A stretch of 12,055 bases of DNA from Pseudomonadota bacterium (lineage in GTDB: Bacteria; Pseudomonadota; Alphaproteobacteria; Acetobacterales; Acetobacteraceae), in the NCBI GenBank assembly GCA_021826485.1, contig JAKAZX010000078.1, positions 1 through 12,055 of the forward strand. The letters are read 5' to 3'. The notes beneath the pieces are model-generated. The model was not told the DNA's origin. It ran no database searches and saw nothing but the letters and a program-made list of their open reading frames with translations. Positions within the stretch are counted from its first letter, which is position 1, and every line of letters starts with the position of its first letter. Below are positions 1 to 6,516 of the stretch, one piece after another. The position numbers were made by a program, and so were the translations under genes.

Positions 1-1108
1 TCTCCTGCGCTGCGGTGGCGGCGAAGGTAGCGCGCTTCTCCTTCACCACGCGCCAGCGCGGCATGTCGCCGGACAATGTCAGCGCCGCGCACACGTCCGG
101 CCAGACCCGCCCGGCGATCTCCTCCGCCGGCAGGTCGGCCAGATGGTTTGCCGCGCTGATGGTGACGGAGACGACGCCCGGCTTCACGAACACCCATTCG
201 GCAAGGCCGCCGAGGACACCGACGAACCCCGCCGGGCCGGGATCGGCCGGGATGCGGAAATGGATGTTCAGGATCGCCGAGAAGGCGTCGGGCACGCTCA
301 GCGCGGGCAGCAGATCGGCGGCGACCTGCGGGGGCACGGCCAGCACCATGCCGTCCACCGGCTCCTCGGTCCCGTCGGCGGAGACCAGCGTCGTGACGCG
401 GTTGCCGGACTGGTGAAGGGCCGCGACGCGGCGGCCGGTGCGCAGCTCTCCGCCGCGCGCCTCGATCCAGCGCAGCGCGGGATCGACGAAGCTCTCCGAC
501 AGGCCGACGCGCGGCACCCGCGGCAGGCATGCCGCCCCGCCCCGCATCAGCGTTTCCTGCACCACGCTGCCGAGCAGGCGGGCGAGCCCCGCCTCCGGCC
601 GCGTGTTCAGCGCGGCGATGGCAAGCGGCTCAAGCAGACGCCGGTACAATGCGCCGTCGTCGTCCAGCGCCTGCGCCACCGTCGCATCGTCGCGGATGCG
701 CGGCAGCGACAGCAGCTTCAGATAGTCGCGCGCGCGCGTGCCGGGCACCCGGCAGCGTGGCCGCAGGATCCACCACGGGATGCGGCCGGCGCTGGGCGCC
801 ACCGTCCAGCGTGCGCCGGTGGCGACATCGACGAACGGGAACAGCGGCACAGCCGGGCCCGTCAGCGTCGCCGCGGCGCCGATCTGCGTCAGATAGGCCA
901 TCGTCGCCGTGTTGCCGGACAGCAGCAGATGGTTGCCGTTGTCGATGCGGCAGCCGAGATCGCGGTCCTCGTAGGACCGGCAGCGACCGCCCGCGGCGGG
1001 GCCGGCCTCGATCAGCCGCACCTGCCGCCCGGCCGCCGCCAGCGTCACCGCCGCCGCCAGCCCGGCAAGGCCGGCGCCGATGACATGCACGTGCGGCGCG
1101 TCACGCAT
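1..1108 (-). CDS. hpnE: Hydroxysqualene dehydroxylase HpnE (3' end cut by window edge)
   Basis: HpnE is the FAD-dependent amine-oxidase/desaturase-like enzyme that reduces hydroxysqualene to squalene, the last step of the HpnCDE route. Reading the minus strand from the ATG at 1106-1108 gives 369 codons with no stop before the edge; family members are roughly 420 residues, so about 50 C-terminal residues are missing. Visible motifs are the Rossmann dinucleotide site GAGLAG (residues 11-16), the acidic ribose-binding residue E34, AGGRCRS (39-45) and the family signature NGNHLLLSGN (57-66). Near the truncated end come NIHFRIP, EWVFVKPGVVSVTISAAN and VVKEKRATFAAT, all typical of HpnE. The ATG is the only plausible start: the 13 codons between it and the upstream in-frame TGA of hpnD hold no alternative start, and a GGAAG lies about 10 nt before it. 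It is the last visible gene of the hopanoid operon. Confidence 0.93.
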   Translation of the reverse strand, partial: MRDAPHVHVIGAGLAGLAAAVTLAAAGRQVRLIEAGPAAGGRCRSYEDRDLGCRIDNGNHLLLSGNTATMAYLTQIGAAATLTGPAVPLFPFVDVATGARWTVAPSAGRIPWWILRPRCRVPGTRARDYLKLLSLPRIRDDATVAQALDDDGALYRRLLEPLAIAALNTRPEAGLARLLGSVVQETLMRGGAACLPRVPRVGLSESFVDPALRWIEARGGELRTGRRVAALHQSGNRVTTLVSADGTEEPVDGMVLAVPPQVAADLLPALSVPDAFSAILNIHFRIPADPGPAGFVGVLGGLAEWVFVKPGVVSVTISAANHLADLPAEEIAGRVWPDVCAALTLSGDMPRWRVVKEKRATFAATAAQE

Positions 1109-1147
1109 CGTTGTCTGCTTCCGTGTCGGCCGTCGCGCCCGCGCCGC

Positions 1148-1999
1148 TCATGCCACACCGTGCCGCAGCGCGATCCACAGCTTCTGCCACGCGGGGAGTT
1201 TCGCCGGCGTGTCGAGGTCGTGCCAGCCGCGGCGCTCGACGCGCGCGAGGATGGCGGCATAGGTCGCCCCCATCAGCCGCGCCGGGCGCATGGCGCGGCG
1301 GTCGCAGTGCCGCATGGCGGCGGCGGCGGCGGCGAAATAGCCGCGCGCCTGCGCCGCAACGTCGCCGCAGGCCCGTGCCAGCGCGGGATGCGCCAGCGCC
1401 GCTTCGGGATCGTGCGGGATGCCGCTGGCATCCAGCGATTCGCGTGGCAGGTACAGCCGGCCACGCACCGCATCCTCCCGCAGGTCGCGCAGGATGTTGG
1501 TCAGTTGCAGGGCGCGCCCCAGGCCGTGCGCCACGTCATCGGCGGCGGCGGAGGAATCGCCGAACGCGCGCACCGACAGGCGCCCGACCGCGACCGCCAC
1601 GCGATCGCAGTAAAGATCGAGCAGCGCCTGGTCCGGCGCCACGATCGCCGACTCGCAGTCCATCTGCATCCCGTCGATCACGGCATGGAAATCCGGCTGC
1701 CGCAGCGGGAATGCTGCGACCGCACGGGCGAGCACCCGCGTCACCGGGCCGTCCGTCGCGCCCTGCCACAGCCCGTCGATGCGGCTGCGCCAGCCGTCCA
1801 GCGCCGGCAGCTTGCGCGCGAATTCGTCGTCCCCGTCGGCGATGTCATCGACGATGCGGCAGAACGCATAGATCGCGTACATGGCATGCCGGCGGTCCGG
1901 CGGCAGCACGCGCATGCCGCGGTAGAAACTGGTGCCGGCGGCGCGCACCAGCGCCGTGACCGCATCCAGGTCCGCCTGCGCGGCGCCGAGCGGCGTCAT
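1148..1999 (-). CDS. hpnD: Presqualene diphosphate synthase HpnD
   Basis: HpnD is a trans-isoprenyl diphosphate synthase that condenses two farnesyl diphosphates into presqualene diphosphate. The protein is 283 residues, normal for the family, and starts MTPLGAAQAD. The first aspartate-rich Mg-diphosphate motif is DDIAD (51-55), within YAFCRIVDDIAD; the second is NILRDLRED (168-176), followed by GRLYLP (180-185), the conserved squalene/phytoene synthase signature. SFYRGMRVLPPDRR (24-37) is the usual N-terminal substrate-pocket segment. Its start codon overlaps the stop of hpnC by 4 bp (1996-1999), so translational coupling is likely. The open frame continues about 125 codons upstream, but that stretch is arginine/alanine-rich antisense-frame noise inside hpnC, and homology begins only at this ATG. 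HpnC is the closest alternative; gene order and the NILRDLRED form of motif 2 favour HpnD. Confidence 0.95.
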   Translation of the reverse strand: MTPLGAAQADLDAVTALVRAAGTSFYRGMRVLPPDRRHAMYAIYAFCRIVDDIADGDDEFARKLPALDGWRSRIDGLWQGATDGPVTRVLARAVAAFPLRQPDFHAVIDGMQMDCESAIVAPDQALLDLYCDRVAVAVGRLSVRAFGDSSAAADDVAHGLGRALQLTNILRDLREDAVRGRLYLPRESLDASGIPHDPEAALAHPALARACGDVAAQARGYFAAAAAAMRHCDRRAMRPARLMGATYAAILARVERRGWHDLDTPAKLPAWQKLWIALRHGVA

Positions 2000-2835
2000 G
2001 GCAGGAAGCGCAGTGCGCCGAGCACGGCGCCGACTGCGTCGCCCTTGCGCAGCCGCACCCTGGTCGCCAGCGGGTCGCCGCGCCGCAGCCGTCGCGCCAG
2101 CCGCCGCGACAGGCCGACGATCACCGCGGTTTCCAGCCGCAGCCGCCGGTCGCGCGTGCGCCGCGGCAGCGCGGCAGCGCGGGCGTTCAGCGCGTCGCAG
2201 CGGTCGAGCAGGGAATCGAGCACGCGGCGAAGGCCGGGGCTGGCGGCCGGTGCCGCCAGATCCGCCACGTCCGCGCCGGCACCGGCGAGCAGATCGGCCG
2301 GCAGGTAGCAGCGATCGAGTGCGGCGAGGTCGCGCGCACAGTCCTGCAGATGGTTTTCCACCTGCAAGGCGGCGCACAGCGCGTCCGAGGCCGGCCAGGT
2401 GTCGCGCGCCTCACCGTGCAGATCGAGCACGTGCCGCCCGACCGGCATGGCGGAATAGCGGCAGTAGTCCAGCAGATCGTCCCAGTCCCGGTAGCGAAGC
2501 TGCGTTGCGTCGCGCCGGAACGCCGCCAGCAGGTCGCACGAATGCTGCGCGGTCACGCCGGTCTGCGCCAGGCTCGCGCGCAGCCGCGCCGCACTCGGGC
2601 TGCCGGCGTCGCGCCGGCCCAGCAGCACCGCCTCCATCGCATCCAGCCGGGCGATCTTCTCCGCGGCCGGCAGGGTCGCGCTGTCGGCGATGTCGTCGGC
2701 GTTGCGGGCGAAGGCGTAGAAGGCATGAACATGCGGGCGCAGATGCGCGGCGATCAGCAGCGAACCGACCGGGAAATTCTCGTCGCCGCGATCCTTGCCG
2801 GACCATGTCTCGACGGACTCCGCCGCGGCGCTCAT
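1996..2835 (-). CDS. hpnC: Hydroxysqualene synthase HpnC
   Basis: HpnC converts presqualene diphosphate to hydroxysqualene. It belongs to the same squalene/phytoene synthase fold as its neighbour HpnD. The protein has 279 residues. The N-terminal GDENFPVGSLL (17-27) is characteristic of HpnC, followed by HAFYAFARNADDIAD, whose DDIAD (47-51) is the first metal-binding motif. The second motif is divergent, as usual for HpnC: ENHLQDCARD (160-169) followed by RCYLP (175-179). The start ATG overlaps the hpnB stop by 4 bp (2832-2835), and its own stop overlaps the hpnD start by 4 bp. The frame is open well upstream of this ATG, inside hpnB, but that part has no recognisable sequence. Stop/start overlaps on both sides suggest co-translation of HpnC and HpnD, which use consecutive intermediates. 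Confidence 0.94.
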   Translation of the reverse strand: MSAAAESVETWSGKDRGDENFPVGSLLIAAHLRPHVHAFYAFARNADDIADSATLPAAEKIARLDAMEAVLLGRRDAGSPSAARLRASLAQTGVTAQHSCDLLAAFRRDATQLRYRDWDDLLDYCRYSAMPVGRHVLDLHGEARDTWPASDALCAALQVENHLQDCARDLAALDRCYLPADLLAGAGADVADLAAPAASPGLRRVLDSLLDRCDALNARAAALPRRTRDRRLRLETAVIVGLSRRLARRLRRGDPLATRVRLRKGDAVGAVLGALRFLP

Positions 2836-3932
2836 GCCCGATGCTCCGAATAGGCACGGCGCTTCCAGACCACGCCGCGCCCGCGATGGTGGTCGAACGC
2901 CGCGCCGAGCGTCGCGGCGATGTAGAACAGCGCCATCGCCGGCAGCAGCGGCGCCCACAGCACCGACAGGCGGAAGCGCCGCAGCGTCGGCAGGAAGGTC
3001 GCGGCCATCAGCACCCAGGCGGCGAGGCCGGCCAAGTGGGCGGTGGCGGTCGCCAGCGGCGGCACCAGGAACAGCAGCGCCAGTCCGGCGACCGTTCCGG
3101 CCAGCAGCAGCGGCGAATAGCGCAACTGCACATAGGCGGATCGCGCCACCATCTGCCAGATGTCGCGCAGCGCCGGATACGGCCGCACGGATCGCGCGAG
3201 CGCGCTGTGGCCGAGCCAGATCGGCGCGATGCGCTTCACCGCGCGCGCCAGCGCCACGTCGTCGATCAGTGCGGCGCGGATCGCAGCGATGCCGCCGGCC
3301 GCCTCCAGCACGTCGCGTCGCACCAGGATCGTGCCGCCGGCCGCGGCGGCGACGCGGCTGCGCGGCCGGTTCACCCGGGCGAACGGATAGAGCAACTGGA
3401 AGAAATAGACGAAGGCCGGCACCAGGGCGCGCTCCGCCGCGCTTTCGCAGTTCAGCGCCACCATCTCGCTGACCAGCGCGGCGCCGCTGCGTTCCGCCTG
3501 GGCGACCAGCGTCGCGACATGGGCGGGTTCGTGCACGATATCGGCATCGGTCAGCAGCAGCCAGTCCGAGCGGCTGGCGGCGACGCCCTGCGCCACTGCC
3601 CACAGCTTCCCGGCCCAGCCGGGCGGGCGCGGCGAGCCGGCGATCACGTCGAGCCGTGCGTCCCCCAGCGCGCGGGCGATGTCGCCGGTGCCGTCCTCGC
3701 TGCCGTCATCGACCAGCACCACGCGGAAATCGCCCGCATAGTCCTGCGCCAGCAGGGATGCGAGGCTGCGGGCGATCGTCGGCGCCTCGTCACGCGCCGG
3801 CACGATGGCGGCGACCGAGGGGGTGGCGCGCGGCTGCGCCGGGGCCAGCACCGGCCCGGACTGCCAGAACCGCCCATGCGCCAGCGCCAGCCAAGCCCAG
3901 CCGAGCAGCGCCAGCAGCGCGAGCCAGCTCAT
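2832..3932 (-). CDS. hpnB: Hopanoid-associated family 2 glycosyltransferase HpnB
   Basis: This is a membrane-anchored GT-A fold glycosyltransferase of 366 residues. HpnB is consistently encoded with hopanoid genes and is thought to act on the hopanoid side chain, but its sugar donor and product are not settled. Residues 1-18 form an N-terminal membrane anchor. The nucleotide-sugar domain begins VAAIVPARDEA (40-50), with VDDGSEDGT (74-82), the DXD-type metal site TDADI (128-132) and a late acidic pair in ALIDDVALAR (221-230). About residues 273-325 hold two or three hydrophobic helices, and the protein ends in the basic tail WKRRAYSE. The start overlaps the hpnA stop by 4 bp (3929-3932). A generic GT2 function would be the alternative call, but sequence features and position between hpnA and hpnC support HpnB. 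Confidence 0.92.
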   Translation of the reverse strand: MSWLALLALLGWAWLALAHGRFWQSGPVLAPAQPRATPSVAAIVPARDEAPTIARSLASLLAQDYAGDFRVVLVDDGSEDGTGDIARALGDARLDVIAGSPRPPGWAGKLWAVAQGVAASRSDWLLLTDADIVHEPAHVATLVAQAERSGAALVSEMVALNCESAAERALVPAFVYFFQLLYPFARVNRPRSRVAAAAGGTILVRRDVLEAAGGIAAIRAALIDDVALARAVKRIAPIWLGHSALARSVRPYPALRDIWQMVARSAYVQLRYSPLLLAGTVAGLALLFLVPPLATATAHLAGLAAWVLMAATFLPTLRRFRLSVLWAPLLPAMALFYIAATLGAAFDHHRGRGVVWKRRAYSEHRA

Positions 3933-4930
3933 GCCGCCCCCCGCTGCGCGGCGCGCAGCCAGGCGACCGCATCATGCACCGCCGCATGCGCCGGGCGCGG
4001 CGCATAGCCGAGTTCGCGCACCGCCTTCGCCGAGGAGAAGAACATCTTCTTGCGGGCCATGCGCAGGTGGTCGCGCGTCACCAGCGGCGTGATGCCGCCG
4101 AGGCGCGCCGCCGCCTCGAACGCCAGCGCCACCGGCCAGAGCAGGTGCGGCGACAGGCGGATGCGCGGCGGCGCCCGGCCGGTTTCCGCCGCCACCTGGG
4201 CCAGCAACTCGCGCAGCGACAGGTTCTCTCCGCCGAGGATGTAGCGCTCCCCGATCTGCCCGCGCTCCAGCGCCAGCAGATGCCCGGCCGCCACGTCATC
4301 GACATGCACGACGCAAAGCCCGGTATCGACGTAGGCGGGCATCCGCCCGGCGGCGGCATCGACGATGATGCGGCCGGTCGGCGTCGGCTTGATGTCGCGC
4401 GGCCCGATCGGGGTTGCCGGGTTGACGATCACCGCCGGCACGCCTTCGTCGCGCACCAGCCGCAGCACTGCCTGCTCGGCGCGGTATTTGGACAGCTTGT
4501 AGGTGCCGATCACGGTCGCCTCGCTGACCGGGGTGGTCTCGTCGGCCGGCGTGCCGTCCGCGGTCAGGCCGAGCGCGGCGACGCTGCTGCAATAGACGAT
4601 GCGCTGCACGCCCGCCGCATGGGCGGCGCGCAGCAGCGCCTCCGTCCCCGCGACGTTGGCGCGCATCATGGCGGCCGGGTCGGGCACCCAGATGCGGTAG
4701 TCGGCCGCGACGTGGAAGACGTAGCGGCAGCCCGCGACGGCGGCGGGCAGGGTGGCCGGGTCGGCCAGGTCGCCGACCACCGGCGTCACGTCCAGCCCGG
4801 CGAGGTTGCGGCGGTCGCTGTTCGCGCGGACCAGCACGCGCAGGCGGTGGCCACGGGCCAGCAGCGCCCGCGCGACGGCCGCGCCGACGAAGCCGGTGGC
4901 GCCGGTCAGCAGGGTCGGGTCACCGTTCAT
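3929..4930 (-). CDS. hpnA: Hopanoid-associated sugar epimerase HpnA
   Basis: HpnA is a cytosolic extended short-chain dehydrogenase/NAD-dependent epimerase of 333 residues. The reaction has not been pinned down; a role in preparing a sugar for hopanoid side-chain decoration is the usual inference. The NAD-binding loop is TGATGFVG (9-16), with GDLADP (53-58) next. The catalytic centre is YCSSVAALG (113-121) with Y144 and K148 of the YxxxK motif in YKLSK. The segment NPATPIGPRDIKPTPTG (170-186) is a hallmark of HpnA that distinguishes it from generic dihydroflavonol reductase-like epimerases. The ATG overlaps the stop of the upstream hydrolase by 4 bp (4927-4930), tying the two genes into one transcript. 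Confidence 0.93.
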   Translation of the reverse strand: MNGDPTLLTGATGFVGAAVARALLARGHRLRVLVRANSDRRNLAGLDVTPVVGDLADPATLPAAVAGCRYVFHVAADYRIWVPDPAAMMRANVAGTEALLRAAHAAGVQRIVYCSSVAALGLTADGTPADETTPVSEATVIGTYKLSKYRAEQAVLRLVRDEGVPAVIVNPATPIGPRDIKPTPTGRIIVDAAAGRMPAYVDTGLCVVHVDDVAAGHLLALERGQIGERYILGGENLSLRELLAQVAAETGRAPPRIRLSPHLLWPVALAFEAAARLGGITPLVTRDHLRMARKKMFFSSAKAVRELGYAPRPAHAAVHDAVAWLRAAQRGAA

Positions 4931-5760
4931 GCGGCCGGCTGTATAGCCGCGGCCCGCGACGGTGCCAAAGCACTGCGGACGAAGCGATCCACGTCGATGA
5001 GCGTCGGGCAGCGGGCGAGCAGGGGCACGAAGCCTAGCACGATGCCGATATGGCCGATGCCCGGATACAGCACCGCCTCCGCCCGCCCGCCGGCGGCCCG
5101 GATGCGGGCGGCCAGCGCCAGGGAGTTGCGCGGGTAGCAGGTGCGGTCCCGCGTGCCGTGCAGCAGCAGCAGCGGCGGCGCGGTGCCGTCGGCGTGATGG
5201 ATCGGCTGCGTCTCCCTGAGGTCAGCAGCGGCGGCGGCGAACACGGCGCGAATGTCGGGACCCTGGATCGGCAGGAAGTCGTACGGGCCGGCCAGGCCGA
5301 CCGCGCCGGCGATGCCGTCCCGCGCACCGAGCCAGCGCCGGTCGAGCGCCAGCATGGCGGCGATATGGGCGCCCGCGGAATGGCCGGCGAGAACGATCCG
5401 GCCGGGATCGCCACCCCAGGCGGCGGCGTGGCGGCGGACGTGGGCCACCGCGGCGGCGGCGTCCTGCAGGAAGGCGGGATAGCCGGCTTCCGGGTGCAGG
5501 CGGTAGTCCGGCACGGCGACCAGCATGCCGCGCCGCGCCAAGCGGGCGGCGACGAAGCGGTAGTCCTGCCGCCGGCCGCTCTGCCACGCGCCGCCGTAGA
5601 ACCAGACCAGCACCGGCAGGCCATCCGGGCCGGCCGCCGGGCGATAGAGGTCGAGAAGCTGGCGCGGATGGCTGCCATAGGCCAGGTCCCGCTCGACGGC
5701 GAGGCCGTGCAGGCTGGCGGCGGCATTCAGCAGGTCGATGGGGGCGAGACGGAACGGCAT
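4927..5760 (-). CDS. Alpha/beta-hydrolase (esterase family) heading the hopanoid operon
   Basis: This predicted serine esterase has 277 residues and is the first gene of the hopanoid operon. The oxyanion-hole segment is VWFYGGAWQSG (52-62), equivalent to HGGxW in hormone-sensitive-lipase/BD-FAE-type esterases. The nucleophile elbow is GHSAG (126-130, Ser128); the acid is probably D205 in LLLHGTRDRT and the base H237 in YPGIGHIG. PDYRLHPEAGYP (84-95) is also typical of this esterase group. There is no signal peptide, so it is probably cytosolic. The ATG at 5758-5760 is chosen because the protein fold begins there; the open frame upstream is low-complexity antisense sequence. No clear Shine-Dalgarno precedes it. 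The substrate is unknown. The 4-bp overlap with hpnA implies a role with hopanoid or isoprenoid metabolites, but kynurenine formamidase or carboxylesterase activity is possible. Confidence 0.88.
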   Translation of the reverse strand: MPFRLAPIDLLNAAASLHGLAVERDLAYGSHPRQLLDLYRPAAGPDGLPVLVWFYGGAWQSGRRQDYRFVAARLARRGMLVAVPDYRLHPEAGYPAFLQDAAAAVAHVRRHAAAWGGDPGRIVLAGHSAGAHIAAMLALDRRWLGARDGIAGAVGLAGPYDFLPIQGPDIRAVFAAAAADLRETQPIHHADGTAPPLLLLHGTRDRTCYPRNSLALAARIRAAGGRAEAVLYPGIGHIGIVLGFVPLLARCPTLIDVDRFVRSALAPSRAAAIQPAA

Positions 5761-5889
5761 GCGCGCCGAACAGATGGGGGATGCGGCGGGGAACGCAAAT
5801 CCGTGAGCCGCGCTGCCTGTCGCGCGCTTGATGGCGGCTCGCGCGGTTGGGATTGGCAATGGAAGGCCGCAACGATTCCGTTGTGGCCG
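5761..5889. promoter_or_regulatory. Divergent intergenic region between hopanoid operon and PagL-like gene
   Basis: These 129 bp separate two outward-facing start codons and must hold promoters for both the minus-strand hydrolase-hpn operon and the plus-strand exported-protein genes. I see no convincing -35/-10 pair. A possible plus-strand -35 is TTGATG at 5829-5834, but no good -10 follows. GGAAGG at 5861-5866 is the best plus-strand Shine-Dalgarno candidate, though it lies 14 nt before the TTG at 5881 and 23 nt before the ATG at 5890. No strong palindrome was found. Confidence 0.45.
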
Positions 5890-6456
5890 ATGCGCCCCGG
5901 GTCGATCCTGGCTCCGCTGCTGCTGGCCGCTGCCCTGGCATCGCACGGCGCGGCCGCCGAGACGACGCCGGTGGAGGTGCGGCTGGGCCTGCTCTGGCCC
6001 GATATGGGGCCGCCGGGATCGCGGCTGCCCGGATCGGATGTCAATGCGGAACTGCTGTTCGGCCCCGCCGGTAGCGACTGGGCGATGGGCCTGCCCGGCT
6101 GGCTGCGCTGGGCGGCGGCCCCGCGGCTGGATGTCGGCGGCGCCCTGAACAGCGCCGGGGCCACCAGCCAGGCCTATGCTGGGCTGACCTGGACGGTGCC
6201 GCTGGCGACCGGCCTGCTGCACCAGGAGGACGGGTTGAGCGTCGGCCTCAGCATCGGCCCCGACCTGCTGGGCGGCCCCGGCACGCCGCGCGGGCTGGAC
6301 CAGGGGCCGCAACTGCGCCTGGGTGCAGAGATCGGCTATCAGGTCACCCCGCTTGTCGGGCTGTTCGTGCTGTTCGACCACGTGACCGGCGGCCCGCTGG
6401 TTCATGAGGCGGACAGTCTGAACGAGTTGGGCGTACGGGTAGGCCTGCATTTCTGA
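5890..6456 (+). CDS. PagL-like lipid A deacylase / acyloxyacyl hydrolase family beta-barrel
   Basis: This is a small secreted protein of 188 residues. Residues 1-23 look like a Sec signal peptide with cleavage after SHGAAA. The remainder alternates polar and hydrophobic residues and ends in aromatic F (GVRVGLHF), as outer-membrane beta-barrels do. The C-terminal block FVLFDHVTGGP...NELGVRVGLHF aligns by eye with the PagL family block, which carries an H-x-S catalytic pair followed by N..GVRLG.RF. PagL enzymes remove the 3-O acyl chain from lipid A in the outer membrane. Here the pair is H164-x-T166 and the acidic partner is uncertain (E173 or E179), so activity is not assured. The ATG at 5890 is preferred; TTG at 5881 in the same frame would add three residues and sits closer to a GGAAGG. 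A catalytically inert barrel of the same fold is an alternative. Confidence 0.62.
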   Translation: MRPGSILAPLLLAAALASHGAAAETTPVEVRLGLLWPDMGPPGSRLPGSDVNAELLFGPAGSDWAMGLPGWLRWAAAPRLDVGGALNSAGATSQAYAGLTWTVPLATGLLHQEDGLSVGLSIGPDLLGGPGTPRGLDQGPQLRLGAEIGYQVTPLVGLFVLFDHVTGGPLVHEADSLNELGVRVGLHF

Positions 6457-6502
6457 CCGATTGAGGAGCCGCACGCCCGCCCCTATCCTGGCGCGGGAAA
6501 CC

Positions 6503-6510
6503 GGAAGGAA
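6503..6510 (+). promoter_or_regulatory. Shine-Dalgarno that decides the start of the 475-aa exported protein
   Basis: GGAAGGAA lies directly against the first possible ATG (6511) but at normal spacing, about 7 nt, from the second in-frame ATG (6517). The second is therefore the more likely start. Confidence 0.6.
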
Positions 6511-6516
6511 ATGCCG

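Noticed and set aside
143..2308. Plus-strand open frame of 721 codons opposite hpnE, hpnD and hpnC
   Set aside because: Its product is Arg/His/Gln/Ala-rich with no domain, as expected for the antisense of a GC-rich coding strand; the minus-strand genes have clear family motifs and account for the region.
1932..4007. Plus-strand open frame of 691 codons opposite hpnC and hpnB
   Set aside because: Low-complexity Arg/Pro/Gln/His composition and complete overlap with well-supported hpn genes; a GC-driven shadow frame.
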